From NCBI GenBank assembly GCA_963556255.1, contig OY744605.1, positions 69,636,959-69,700,958 on the forward strand: 64,000 nt of DNA, written 5' to 3'. Origin of the DNA: Allolobophora icterica (Eukaryota; Annelida; Clitellata; Crassiclitellata; Lumbricidae). The notes below the pieces were generated by a model that saw nothing but the letters and a program-made list of their open reading frames with translations, ran no database searches and was not told where the DNA came from. The position numbers and the translations under genes were made by a program. Position 1 is the stretch's first letter; each line of letters starts with the position of its first letter. Positions 12,201 to 23,157 of this stretch are shown in pieces.

Positions 12201-14425
12201 GTTACAGGTAAATGATACTGCATTGCCATATTGCTACAGTTAATTGCTACTGTATTGCCATATGGACATAATACCATTGGTACAGGTAAATGCTACTGTT
12301 TGCCATACTGGCATAGTACCAGTGCTACAGATAAACGCTCCAATGCATCACCATCTATGTATGTATGTGGACACTATAGAGCACATTTAAGTACCTCACA
12401 AAGTGCTGCCTGTGCTAACATAAATGATATTAAAATTAAAGTCGTTAAAAGTATAGAGTTATGCTGTGTAGCACCGAAAAAAAGAGTGATGAGAGGCAAT
12501 GAGGCGTGCAACACTCAAACCCCTAATTCCAAGCAGTCCCTCTCAGATGGTAGAAAATGATGTGTCTGAACATTTCCACTGCCACTAGGGTGACATTCTT
12601 CACCGGCCTACCAGTTGGTCATAGAGCCTTTCTGGAGCAGAATGGTCAACACCACTCCAAGCAGTCTCTTGGTCTTTCAACTGGAGCTCAACATTGTCCA
12701 GATAGTAAAGTGAATCCCCTCAGGGCAGAAAATGGGTCATGCTGGAAGCCAAAACGAAAGAAAATTATTGAGCAAATTCTGCTTATGACTCACTAAATGA
12801 TCAAAGACGACATGCTAGACACACGTGCGGCCATGGTGACTGTGTGTAATGGCCATCAATGGGCGCTAATTCAGAACATGGTTTGAGCTTTACTTGTCAT
12901 GGAACAATAGCAAGCAAAGCGAGTGAATTGTGCAAGAAATGGTTGCTGTGTTTGTGCTGGGGCAGGTCTGCTCTGGAAGATTCAATAATTAATTTTACAA
13001 GGTGAAATTTAGACATTTTGGGCAAATATTTGTTCTGTATTTCTACATATGAGTCATTATATGCTTTCATATTAAGCAATTGCTTCCTTTAAATCAGCAG
13101 ACTATTCAGACTATTCATTTATTCAAAGGTCAGTTTACTCTGTATATGAACCCTATGTAACTGGCATGAATTTGGAAGAACTAAGGGACCTGACTTCGAA
13201 TAGGAAGCAATGGAGAATGTTTATCATGACGATCGCTAGAGCTCCAGGAGTTGACAGCACAAGGTCACAAGGTGATGAACCCTATGTATAATTACAAACC
13301 ATGTATGACATGTGCAATTGACACGTATGTATTGCATTCAAAGCTTACACCTGTGTATAATTAATGACACTCTAGTTTAACACTTGTGTGTCAGCAGTTT
13401 CTGCATTGTATGGGATTGTTGTCATGTGCATTTTCCGTAGATCCAGACTCCTTCTCTGTCGAATGTTCTCGAAACGCTGAACCTGATCAACGGAATTGTC
13501 TTCGTCCACATTAGGTCAGTACTTGTTCTAAGCACCATGTACTGTCAATTGACTCTCGTCATTAGATAGTGGGCTCTGTATAAATACAAAACTTAATGAC
13601 AGTTACGATGATGATGGTGGTGATGATGGCTACAGCTCTGTTGAATTTAAAATGGACTTTCAAATGCCATCCTGAAGACAAGGCCTTGGACAAGTCGACT
13701 GAAAAGGTCTTCTGCTGAATTTTCATTTCCCTAATTATGCATGCAGAAGATTTATTTAATTTATGCCCGACAGCTGAATTTAAGCTAACTATAACTCACG
13801 ATTTTGCAAAACTTTTCACATTGAAATGTACAGTAGGTAATTGCATGTTTCTACTATTTGTGATAAGAAAACATGCAGTTTTTCACCAAAACGTTCAGGA
13901 CTTCTAGCCCTGTCCATTGCAATATAAAACCAATTTTTGTCCTTTTTAAACTTGGGTCAGTTTTCCCAAACACAGTCACTTATTTGCAAAGTGACGCTGG
14001 AGTTATATGTTGCAATATAAATAATGTGTGTGTACGTGTGTATGCATATGTGTGCTGTCTGTCCCTCTGCCTCTTCTAGGCCTAGTGCAGATTACTTTGT
14101 TGTTCTCGTGTTGTTAGTGAGACCTCCCACGTACGGCTATTATTCTAGTTTTTGCATTTTGTACTTTTTCAGTCAGGAAGACATCGAGAGATTCCGTGAA
14201 GAGATGATTCGTCACCAGGCTCAGGCCGGACAGAAATCGCAGCCCGAAATTGAACAGAACCCCGATTCCCAAAAAGCATCTTCTTCGAGTGTAACCCCTG
14301 AAACTAATGGCAAAACCCCTGAAGTTGATCTGGCCACAGAGAACTTGAATGGCTGCAAAGAACCAGTCGTGGCTGAAGTACCAGCTGAATCATCACCGGA
14401 GAGCAGTACTGAAGTCAGTCGATAG
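215..14425 (+). CDS. CLUH: CLUH (clustered mitochondria protein homolog), 3' part, 23 exons
   Basis: CLUH is a cytosolic RNA-binding protein that binds mRNAs of nuclear-encoded mitochondrial proteins and keeps mitochondria dispersed. Exons read: 215-335, 652-743, 1303-1343, 1573-1627, 1913-1991, 2475-2580, 2745-2826, 2964-3230, 3880-3957, 4111-4181, 4681-4753, 6197-6358, 6700-6754, 7187-7277, 8234-8420, 9097-9288, 9680-9760, 10167-10292, 10699-10784, 11378-11507, 12073-12207, 13441-13514, 14173-14425. All have AG/GT borders and joining phases, giving 878 codons. The first exons carry the Clu-domain signature ([20 protein letters not shown], then YGSIDFGKT, then [18 protein letters not shown]). 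Exon 8 is a charged linker and exon 13 is Lys-rich ([12 protein letters not shown]). Exons 16-21 hold the kinesin-light-chain-like TPR repeats (for example [14 protein letters not shown], split over exons 16/17). The tail after exon 22 is Ser/Glu-rich and ends EVSR-stop. Human CLUH is about 1300 aa, so about 430 N-terminal residues are outside. Exon 13 has a weak donor (gttggg). Confidence 0.95.
5201..6143. mobile_element. TA-flanked MITE or deletion derivative in CLUH intron 11
   Basis: The ends are 24 bp perfect inverted repeats beginning CCGTATATACTCGAGAATAA, flanked by TA on both sides (5199-5200 and 6144-6145). A TA target duplication fits the Tc1/mariner/pogo superfamily. A related subterminal motif (TATAAGTCG) recurs inside at both ends. 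No transposase domain is recognisable; the short open frame at 5770-5997 matches nothing I know. It is 943 bp, intronic, and probably non-autonomous. Confidence 0.75.
6359..6466 (+). repeat. 26 bp minisatellite starting at the CLUH exon 12 donor
   Basis: About four head-to-tail copies of a unit beginning GTCAGACTCCTTACTCTTCT; the first copy starts exactly at the exon 12 splice donor (gtcagt). The unit is pyrimidine-rich and ends in CTCAG, so each copy also carries an acceptor-like sequence. Confidence 0.85.
6825..7056 (+). repeat. degenerate short tandem repeat in CLUH intron 13
   Basis: Around nine imperfect copies of a roughly 20-30 bp unit with the core GCATCAGTGAATTTTGGT. The unit is AT-rich and much diverged, so it looks old. 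Confidence 0.6.
7650..7728 (+). mobile_element. 3' tail of a SINE or LINE
   Basis: The stretch ending GAGGCGCTATATAAATTCTC matches, by eye, the 3' end of the next SINE and, in reverse complement, the LINE 3' end at 34099-34165 (about 80% over 65 bp). It is a truncated copy of one of these; the sequence cannot say which. Confidence 0.55.
7743..7970 (+). mobile_element. tRNA-derived SINE in CLUH intron 14
   Basis: The head has a tRNA-like pol III promoter: box A around 7752-7767 (TGGCTCAGTGGTAAG) and box B at 7796-7807 (GGTTCGAATCCC). A tRNA-unrelated body follows, then a 3' tail (CGGGAGCGCCTCTGAGTAG, then GAGGCGCTATAGAAATA) shared with a LINE family in this window, and an A-rich end. It is about 228 bp. 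The anticodon region is degenerate, so it is not a functional tRNA gene. Confidence 0.8.
8095..8212 (+). repeat. degenerate tandem repeat before CLUH exon 15
   Basis: Five imperfect copies of a roughly 25 bp unit resembling AAATACCCCTTTACACATGT, ending about 20 bp upstream of the exon 15 acceptor. Confidence 0.6.
12201..12345 (+). repeat. tandem repeat containing the CLUH exon 21 donor
   Basis: The exon/intron junction TTACAG|GTAAATG and the following TACTGCATTGCCATA are echoed at about 12233, 12281 and 12326 as CTACAGTTAATTGCTACTGT, GTACAGGTAAATGCTACTGT and CTACAGATAAACGCT. Copies are 33-48 bp apart and diverged. Confidence 0.65.
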
Positions 14426-15057
14426 ATAGTTCCATGCGGCTGTTAAGACAAAGAATATTTGGATCAACGATGCGCTTGTTCATGCTCGCACAACGCGAGA
14501 GATCATGTCATTGTTAGTTTGATTTCTTGTCTGGTGGCGAAACTTTTACTAGATTGAGACTCTTGGAACCGACGACCCCCACTGAAAGTGAAGCGAAATT
14601 TTTGCTGCCTGGTTTGGTGCTTATCCGTGGAGAACTGGGTGGCTCAGGCAGCTTGCGTGCTACTAGTCGTGGTCCGAGTGATGTTGGGCTTCATGTGCCA
14701 GTTTTGTTTCTTACAAGTTTTTCTTTCTTTTTCTCTTTTGTGTCTGGTCGGATCATATATGGCTTGGTCGGATCTACAGACGGGCCTCATCAAATTTTGT
14801 GTATGCTTGATCATTTTTTTGTGCATTGCCGAAGACATTCGTAGGAATTAAAATTGATAATCGTCTGTTTGCATGTGTCTTAGCTGGTGTAACGTCCTTC
14901 CAATCACTGTAGATCTCTTAAAAAGTACCATACAAAGTTTGATTACATTACGGGTTTACGTAATGACCTGTTTTTGTCGTATAAAAACGAAATTTATGCA
15001 CAGCGTTTTTCCGTGATTTATTCAATCATTTATTCAGTAATTTTTGTGTTGGTTTTT

Positions 15058-15063
15058 AATAAA
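15058..15063 (+). other. candidate polyadenylation signal of CLUH
   Basis: AATAAA lies 633 bp after the CLUH stop in AT-rich sequence, so a 3' UTR of about 0.65 kb is plausible. A second AATAAA near 16580 could serve a longer form. The signal alone is weak evidence. From here to 16930 I see no gene; a (TA)-rich microsatellite sits at 15511-15575. Confidence 0.35.
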
Positions 15064-16940
15064 TGTAAGGGGACCTTTTAGGATCTTTCTCCTACTGGCA
15101 CTGCATAAATGTGTACTTAGATTATGATGATGACCTCGTGATCCGAATACTGCCAGCCTGTATTTGTTTCAGTTTGTGGTCATATTGTTCAGACCATCCA
15201 AACGAGTGTTTGTTTTGCATGCTGTTTAGTTCTGTTATTAATCACGTCCAACTAACTAATGAATCATTGTAATCATCCTGTGTACAAACTACATGTAAGT
15301 GCACTGTACTTGTTCTGTATGCACGATGTACAGTGTGGTGTACATGTCGAATGCTGTTCGGTTGACTCCTGTGTTCTTTGCGGATTGTAATATTAGTTTA
15401 TGGTCGTTTAAGGAACGATATTAATTTGTTAAGCAATTGTTTGATTTTAAAGTACCCTTAGATGATTTTAAATACATTTGTCAGAGTATGCAAGAACAGT
15501 ATAACTTTACATTATATATATCTGTTTGTGTGTGTATATATATATTATATATATATATATATATATATTATGTGTGTCACTTACTCCTCTGTTTCGTGTT
15601 AATTTTTGAGAGCTAAAGCAAGTACTATGTTTGAATTGGGTTGTGATTAGAGGCATAACTACATCTGAGGTATCTGTCATTATTTCAGGCATACAAGTAA
15701 CAGTTTATAGTCTGAGCATTGTTTTCTTTTGTTTCGTAAGCTGTTGCTGCCAGCAGAAGCCAGAAGATTGTCATGGCCTGAAAGAAGTGGATGTCGTATT
15801 TTTTTGATAATTGTGGTGGTTTTAATTGCCACTGAAATGAAAATTATGTAACTCTAGAAATCTGTGTTATATTTAGTCAATAAGAAATGCCCACCACTAC
15901 TGATAATTCCAAGAGATGTCTGGCCGTACATAAAAAAGGCCTGGTTCGTATGTGATGGTATTGTAAACAATGTAACAAGGCATTTATATTGCTCTGCTAG
16001 AGACCTTGGGATTCGTCCAGTGACAGATTGGTTCAGTTTTGGGTTTAGGTTGTGATGTAATAATGTAGGCAGGCATTTTTGTAGCTCCTTTCGCGAGCTC
16101 AGACGCCGTGTAGAGCGTGTGGCAGATCTTTCATGACTTAACCGCGTCATTATAATTATGAAGTGTTGTGAACTTCGTTGATCTTGGCGTCGGCATGTGA
16201 AAATGGGTGACAGTTTTCTACGTCACGGGCAGATTTCTACGTCGCAGGCGTGGTTTTACGGAATGTGGCAAATTTCCAATAGCTATTCTTACTTTGGGTA
16301 CATTTTCCTCCATGGAAGATGCTCCTGGATGCAGGTTCACCCCAACTCGTTGCTTCCAACCACGTATTGAACCATTTATGGAATGGAAAGCCTGTACCTG
16401 TAGTGGCAGAGGGCCAAAGTGAAGGAAATTGGTGAATTGTCTTGTTACATGACCCACTTGTAATTCTCTCTTGGCAAATGGTAGTTGTGCTGTCCTAATC
16501 TCTGCTTGTCTGTACTCTGTAATGTAACACAAGTCTTCAAACCATCTGGACGCCACATGTATTAAAGAAGCTGACGGCGATAATAAATGTTTAAAATTAC
16601 AGAGAGGTCATAAATTAAAATGCAGTTTTCCAAAGTATAAAATTACTGTATCAGTTAATCAAATTATATGTTTCATTTTACAAAATCTGTTTTAAGTTTC
16701 AGTAGTTTTCAAAGTGAGATTATTGTAACGTTCATTATGTTGGGGAATAGTAAACAATAGTCGTGTGTCGACTTAAATTTGGTTTTGGTGCTTGACCTGT
16801 TATGCTGGAGGTTGTATTAAGCTTAGATATTTGGAATCTCATGATGTCAAGATTTCTACAGTGCCAAAAAAGCTCAGTCAAAACAAAATCGATAGGCAGG
16901 TATGGTCAAAATCGGTTCCAGGTCAAGAAGGGTCCGACAG

Positions 16941-17321
16941 CAGGGCTGTAATCGAGGGTATACGCGGGTATACAGCGTATACTCACCTCTAGCGAAATTT
17001 GAGAGCGTATACTCAGAGCTCTAGACGAGGGTATACGCGGGTATACAGCGTATACTTACCTCTGTAGAGACCTGAGTAATGAAATTTGGAGGAAAAAGAG
17101 AGGTTTTGACAGGTTTTTAGAGGTTTTTAGGGCGAATGACTAAAAAAAAAAGGTCAACTTTTTCAGAGACGAAATTGTAAAAAGTCAGAAAATTTTAAGG
17201 GAATTTGTGAAAAGTCTGAAATTTTTCTTAGACGAATTCCTAAAAAAAGGTCTTCAAATTTTTTTACGCCGCTGGTCACCAGTAGCGTATACTCACCTCA
17301 AATTTTACCACTACAGCCCTG
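16941..17321 (+). mobile_element. hAT-type MITE, copy 1
   Basis: It is 381 bp with ends CAGGGCTGTA and TACAGCCCTG and an exact 8 bp target duplication TCCGACAG (16933-16940 and 17322-17329), the hallmark of hAT transposition. Inside, a motif with GGGTATACAGCGTATACT occurs twice. A second copy lies inverted at 21163-21541. There is no coding capacity. Confidence 0.9.
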
Positions 17322-17339
17322 TCCGACAGACGCTATGGT

Positions 17340-17830
17340 GGATGATGTTTAGAATCAACGTAGCGAGAAAGGTGTTGGGGGGGGGGAAGAGGAGGAACCA
17401 GGGTAGGACTTGTGAAAAGGAATGTGTACAGGTTTGAGTTAACACTAACGACAAGCGTGTACTAAAACGTATGGGAAAACTAATCCATCTCATCATTTAA
17501 GAGTTAAAGACCTGTGGAGAGATAGCTTTGTAAGAGGTGAGGTTTTGGTGAGTTCATAGGATGAATCGGATAGTTATCGTAAATATGGCGAGAGTTTATT
17601 TCAGAGGGGGCAGAACAGCTATGGCTATGGAGTGATCTCCAAATTTTAGTGAGGTGACCTAAGGGAGAAGAAGTGTTGAGAGGGAAGAGGAGTGGATGTT
17701 TTTGCAAATTACTCACGAGGGTTGTACTCGTGGAGTGTGTTGTAGGTGAGTGATATAGTACTTTGCAAGTCCATTTGTTCAGGCAGTTTGAGCCAGTGGT
17801 GTGATTTAAGAATAGGAGTGATGTGATGGT
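17340..17830 (-). mobile_element. LINE 3' fragment (end of reverse-transcriptase ORF)
   Basis: Read on the - strand with frameshifts, it gives pieces typical of the C-terminus of CR1/L2/Jockey-type LINE ORF2 (HITPILKSHHWLKLPEQ followed by a Leu/Tyr-rich helix). It is full of stops and decayed. The boundaries are approximate. Confidence 0.5.
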
Positions 17831-18244
17831 GTTTGGGAATTTCAGTGACGGCAAGAGTATTCTGAAAATACCTAGCTATAGGTTATTCTATATTTTGGGA
17901 TCCTCTAAATGTACATTTAAAAGCTCACAGTGCTCTCAGCGCCACACAAAAGCTGCGTCTATGAGGCTAGCTAATCGCCGGTGCTGCATTAAATCAAATC
18001 CGCAAGAGTGAGCCGGATTGTTTAAGTTCGGCGTCACGTTAGAATCGGAGTTTAAGCCAGGAGTGACAGCAGGGTTATCTTATATACCTAGGTCTACAAG
18101 CAATTTTCTTATTCGCTGAATTTAATTTCTTAAATGTAAAATGTAAATTTGTTTATGCGAATTCCGGTTAAATTCACGTAGCCTAACTACGCGCGGGCTT
18201 TCGTTATTGACGCCAGCAGGGTTTCCGTTAGAAACCAAAACAGG

Positions 18245-19490
18245 ACGTAGGCCTACTTACCTCCTGACCTAGATTTCGGACGTAGCTCATTTCTAACGTC
18301 AATCAAACCGGGTTATGGTTAGCCTGGTTTAGGAACACAGAATACACAATATAATCAGACACTTTATTACTAATAGGGCCTATTTAAGACAGGAGTTTCA
18401 AGTTTGAACTAAAGTTTGTATACAACAAAAAACGTAACGAACGTAGGGCCTATATAGGCCTACATGATAGTATATTATTCATTGTAGGCCTACTATAATA
18501 ATTATGCTTAGTGCTTGGCGCGTATACGTCCGACGATAAACAAATGGACCGTTGTTATGTCCGGGTTTCGTTGACGACGAGTAGGCCCTAAGCTTGGAAA
18601 GCAAAGGATCAGATGGGTTAGGGTAGGAATTTTTAAGAGGTGAGGCTTCAATTTGGAGTGGAAAGCCTGTGGGGTGATAAGTAGGCCTAGAGGAGCCTGT
18701 GGCAGATGACGATCACTGGGGTGGCGGTATTGTTAGAAGAAATAAGAATTAATATGCGGAATTCGGAGGGAAGTTCGTTCCACAGTTGAGGTGTAGTGTA
18801 GGATATGGATCGGTTTGAGAACTTGAGGCGACTATAATTATATTGACTGGGGGATGGGCAAGAGTGAGATGATGAACGAAAAGACCCGAGACCGCGATGG
18901 TGGATGCAATATGGTGAAGGGTTCGCGAAGGTAGCCTACTTTTTAGTACTTTGGCTGGGAGTAGGCCTAATATCGCAGTGAGTTTGAGGTTAGCGTTCTC
19001 ATTACGGAGTGTTTATATCGGGGCGCGCAGTGACGTAGCCAGACTTAAATTCAAGAGGAGACAACTCTAGTCTCTGTACTGGGAGATATCCAGGTGTAGT
19101 AGGGTGCGGAGGTAGGCCTATAACCCACGGAAAATTTTTAAATCTAAAAAGCAAGAAGAGGCAACTGCCTCCTCTTGCCTCAGTGTGGCTACGCCTATAG
19201 ATGTGCAAGGGTATGCTCCCCAAGTCTTGAAATTGGTACTACGACGAGATCCCGGAATTTATTTTCTAGGCCTAGGGCCTATAAGCCTAGGCCTATACGT
19301 AGAAACAGAAATCTTGAAGATGAAAAAGATATAACTAGACCATTTTGTAGGAAATCCCAGAAAATCAAATTTCAGGTTTTAACCCGGACTTTTCCTTCAG
19401 GAAGGTCAATTTCCATTATGCGGTCGGTAAATAATATTATTTATGGAAGTTTTTCGCACTTTCGGAAAATCGGTTTCGAAGTAGGCCTAG
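18245..19490. other. cluster of nine TAGGCCTA palindromes
   Basis: Exact copies start at 18248, 18455, 18485, 18682, 18962, 19113, 19267, 19288 and 19482, plus near-copies such as AGGGCCTA. The stretch has no gene. Chance would give about one copy in the whole 64 kb. Confidence 0.8.
18605..18925 (-). mobile_element. LINE 3' fragment (end of reverse-transcriptase ORF)
   Basis: The - strand reads SRLKFSNRSISYTTPQLWNE then LPSEFRI, the conserved block before the end of many LINE ORF2 proteins, then decays. Several TAGGCCTA motifs interrupt it and its surroundings. It is probably the same broad family as the fragment at 17340-17830. Confidence 0.55.
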
Positions 19491-20215
19491 CTATCGGATA
19501 GACTGTTTCCAATCGTGGCCGGGACAAAGGTCATTTTTCATTGGATTTCTTTTTTATTAGATATCTGTATCAGTTACCATCCTGGCCTTTTGTTGATAAA
19601 TACACACGAAATAAACATCGTATTAAACAGAATAAATGGTTTTAGTTGATTACCGATGTTTTATCAATTTGTGGAAGTAGCGCTATATGACTGTTTGAAC
19701 ATTCGCTGCTTGCTATCAGTGAATGGCCTAAATGACTGATCAATGACAAACGGTTCGTTTATAACTTTTGCTAATCGTTTAAAATTTTCTTTGTAACAAG
19801 TAAGTCTTGCCATTTTCTGTTATATTTAACTACCCTTGTCTTTTCGGAACCTCTTGGTCTTTTGATATTTGATATGTTCGTGACCAGCAACATACGCCTA
19901 AACACCCCTGTTGGTTTTGTTTACGGCGTCATTGCCAATTAATCGAATCACAAGTTGGTTTATGGTTTAGTATAATCTAATTGTAAGATAGGCCGTATCT
20001 CGTTAATCACTTTGTTGTTTTTGGACCATCGATTGTGCACGAACCAACCGGAAATTTACAGTGACAGTGGTATTTTTAGCAGTGTCAGAAGTCAAAGGCG
20101 TTGACCATTAGATTGAAATTTTTCACAAAATTAACTTCTGCGCTGGATAGAAATAAAACAGTACGTTTTAGGCAGACAGACTAGAAAGTAACATATTTCA
20201 ATCCTGCAACTAAAG

Positions 20216-20630
20216 GGTAAAACCGTAGTTTACGTTGCTAAATTATGCACTTACATTGAAACTTTATAATACAACACAAATAATAGTTATCGTTGATCCA
20301 ACTTCTAGTTTCAGTAATATGTTTGTACTGATCTGAAATGAATCTATAAGTTGCAATTGAGCCATATTTTCATCGACCATCCAACTTCTAGTTTCTGTTT
20401 AAATATGAAATGTTTTCATTGCTCATCCATGGCAATAATGTCAGCACTAAAGCGATATATTTTCATCGCAATTCCAACTTCTAGTTTGACTTTTATTTTA
20501 TGTAATATTTTCAATCAGTCATCCAGCTTCTGGTTTAGTAATATATTCATCAATCATCCAACTTTTAGTTTGAGTTTTACTATGAAATAATTTTCCTAAG
20601 CGGTTATTTAGCAACGTAAACGGTTTTACC
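20216..20630. mobile_element. inverted-repeat element with internal tandem repeats
   Basis: Arms of about 26 bp, at 20216-20243 and 20606-20630, share GGTAAAACCG and TTTACGTTGCTAAAT in opposite orientation. Between them lie about five diverged copies of a unit with CATCCAACTTCTAGTTT (near 20297, 20375, 20475, 20520, 20555). No clear target duplication was found, so the superfamily is open. Confidence 0.5.
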
Positions 20631-21162
20631 TAATTAAAGACTGGTTTTAATATTCGGCTTATACTTGAAAATACCTCTAACTGTTAATGTTTTCGAAGGG
20701 TTATCCAGATTCCCCGAAAACACTGAAAATGCACTTGTACCAGCCCGATTTACCGAAAACAGTTTTCTAGAAAGTAGTCGAAATCCCGAAAACTATTCAT
20801 ATATTCATATAATCTCAGGAGGCCAGCTATGTGCTTCCTAAATAGGCTTGTTAGTGTAAGATTGTTGGCCTCGACATACTGCCTATTCACATGTTTATTT
20901 GTAGACTTAAAGAAAAACTCCATATTCCTCCACACAAACATTATCTTCTTAATTTTCTGGAATTCGGGTCACACTTAGAATTTAATCGATTTTGGGGATC
21001 CGGCAGAAATTTGTTTTGGGGATTTCGCTATGTACCCGTTTTCGTATTAGGTGTATACATGTGTTACATTGGATCTGTTTTTTCGTACGGCGCAGGGAGT
21101 ATGTAGCGAATTATTTGAACCTCAGTTCCCAACTTAAATTCCTACAGTATCCCCGTCCTTGT

Positions 21163-21541
21163 CAGGGCTGTAGTGGTAAAATTTGAGGTGAGTACACGCT
21201 ACCGGTGAGCAGCGGCGTCACTCACGGCTTTTTTAGGAATTCGTCTAAGAAAATTTCTGACTTTTACGAATTCTGACAAAAATTCTTGCCATTTTGCGAT
21301 TTCGTCTCTGAAAAAGTTGATGACCTTTTTTTTTTTTTTTTTTTTTTTTTTAGTCATTCGCCTTCGAAACCTTTGAAAGCCTCTCTTTTTAAAAAAAAAT
21401 TCGTTATTCGCTGAGTATACGGTCTCTAAAGAGGTAAGTATACGCTGTATACCCGCGTTACAACCCCGAGTGTCCCCTCTCAAATTTCTCGAGAGGTAAG
21501 TATACGCTGTATACCCGCGTATACGCTCGACTACAGCCCTG
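21163..21541 (-). mobile_element. hAT-type MITE, copy 2 (inverted)
   Basis: It is 379 bp, the same family as 16941-17321 but in opposite orientation. The ends are CAGGGCTGTAGTGG and CTACAGCCCTG, with an exact 8 bp duplication GTCCTTGT (21155-21162 and 21542-21549). It contains a poly-T run of about 22 bp and two copies of the TATACGCTGTATACCCGCG motif. Confidence 0.9.
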
Positions 21542-21919
21542 GTCCTTGTATGCTCTTGGGTTTCTTCACTCGCATGGACTACCGCCTGATGCTTTACGTG
21601 TAGTCGCTCAGATGATAACGGTTGCATCCATAATGTATGCCTCCCGGGCTTGGTGGGGATATGTACTGGCTCAGGAATAGGGTAGATTAGGGTAGGATGA
21701 GGCATGGGGTTTCCTTCCCTCCTTGGCCCAGGTGCTGTGAACTGGCTAGGTCTGCAGATGATAGCCTGTTTAGAGCTGTTCTATCGGACCACACTCGTGT
21801 TCTCCGAGCATACTGCCCTGCGATCCAGAATTGATCCCATCATCACCTCCACCTGCGCACCATAACTTTGATCTGCCATTAAAGGAAGACCAAAATTTTA
21901 TATCTCGTGCCCTCTACAG

Positions 21920-22785
21920 CAGTGCTTCCCAAACTGTGGTCCACGGACCAGTGGCGGTCCGCGAGCCCTCAGTTGCCGGTCCGCAAGTGAGTCAAGAAAC
22001 TGAAGAAAAAATATGATACACGTTTTCTCGATTTGGTCTCGCTTCGAAGTATCTTCAAAAAACACGATTGTCTCGCAATCAAAATATTTTTGATATAAAT
22101 TAAAAATTTGTTCTGGGAGTAAAATGTATTTCAGCTATTGTAAACGAAACCTGCCAACAGGTCAAATAGAAGTTGTAGTTGGCCTTTACTAGAAATTTTG
22201 ATCGTAACATTTCCGGTTTTTGACCGGCAATTAGAAACCGGATGTAACGTATCTCTTTCGCCTTTAATAACGTGGTCACTGCTTCCGTCAATAGAAAATA
22301 AACACGTCTGCTTTTAGATTCGATATTGTAAGTATAATATATTATCAATTTGAAAAATTATAAAAATTAAAAATACCACACCACACTGTGGAGACGAGGA
22401 CGGCGTTCTCCAAGCTTAAACACACTTCTGTTATATAGTTTCTTAGAACCAGAGGGATTTTTTGTACCTCGGGCATTAAAAAAATTAAGAATAATGTGTA
22501 TATATATATATATATATTAATAAACAGCACTAGCATGCATATTTATCAATTTTTTTAGAGCCACCAATATTTTGAAAAAATGCAACGTTTTGATTCATAT
22601 CAGATCAGTACAAAGTATTCAGTTGATATTTAGTACTGAATTATATACCCGCACTACTATTTAAAAATAATGTAACTTTTTTGACCCAATTTATAGATAA
22701 AAATAGTTAATAAATTGGGCACTGGTCCTGCTGCAATGGGAAAATTCCTGCCAATCCATCACACTGAAGAGTTCGGAAAGCGCTG
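21920..22785. mobile_element. hAT relic, 866 bp
   Basis: Ends CAGTGCTTCCCAAACT and, reversed, CAGCGCTTTCCGAACT match at 13 of 16. The 8 bp duplication CTCTACAG is exact (21912-21919 and 22786-22793). These ends are typical of Charlie-like hAT elements. No transposase is readable. An (AT)n run lies inside near 22497-22518. Confidence 0.88.
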
Positions 22786-23157
22786 CTCTACAGGAATGTC
22801 TATTAGTAATTCTTGAGCCATCGCTCCCATAGGAATGTTAATTAGTTGTACTCTGCTCTCGGACGAATTGATCTAACTTGCCTAGCTATGCTGATCTGTA
22901 AATAAGTTGCATTTGCCAGCTTATCTAGCTGAATAAACAAATATTGTATGTACATGTATGTATCTCTTTTCGTGTATCCATGTGTATGTATGTATCTCTT
23001 TCTATATACATGTATCCATGTGTGTGTATGTATTTATCTCTGTATATGGACATTTATATAGCATTCTGGAAACGTTTTGAGGCTGCTTGTCATTCGCCTA
23101 ACTAATGGCAGAGGTTAAAGAGTTAAAGAAGTATAATCTTTTTTGTTCTCCCACTAG

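Noticed and set aside
16218..16556. 112-codon frame on the - strand after CLUH
   Set aside because: No recognisable domain, no splice or family support; in likely 3' flanking sequence.
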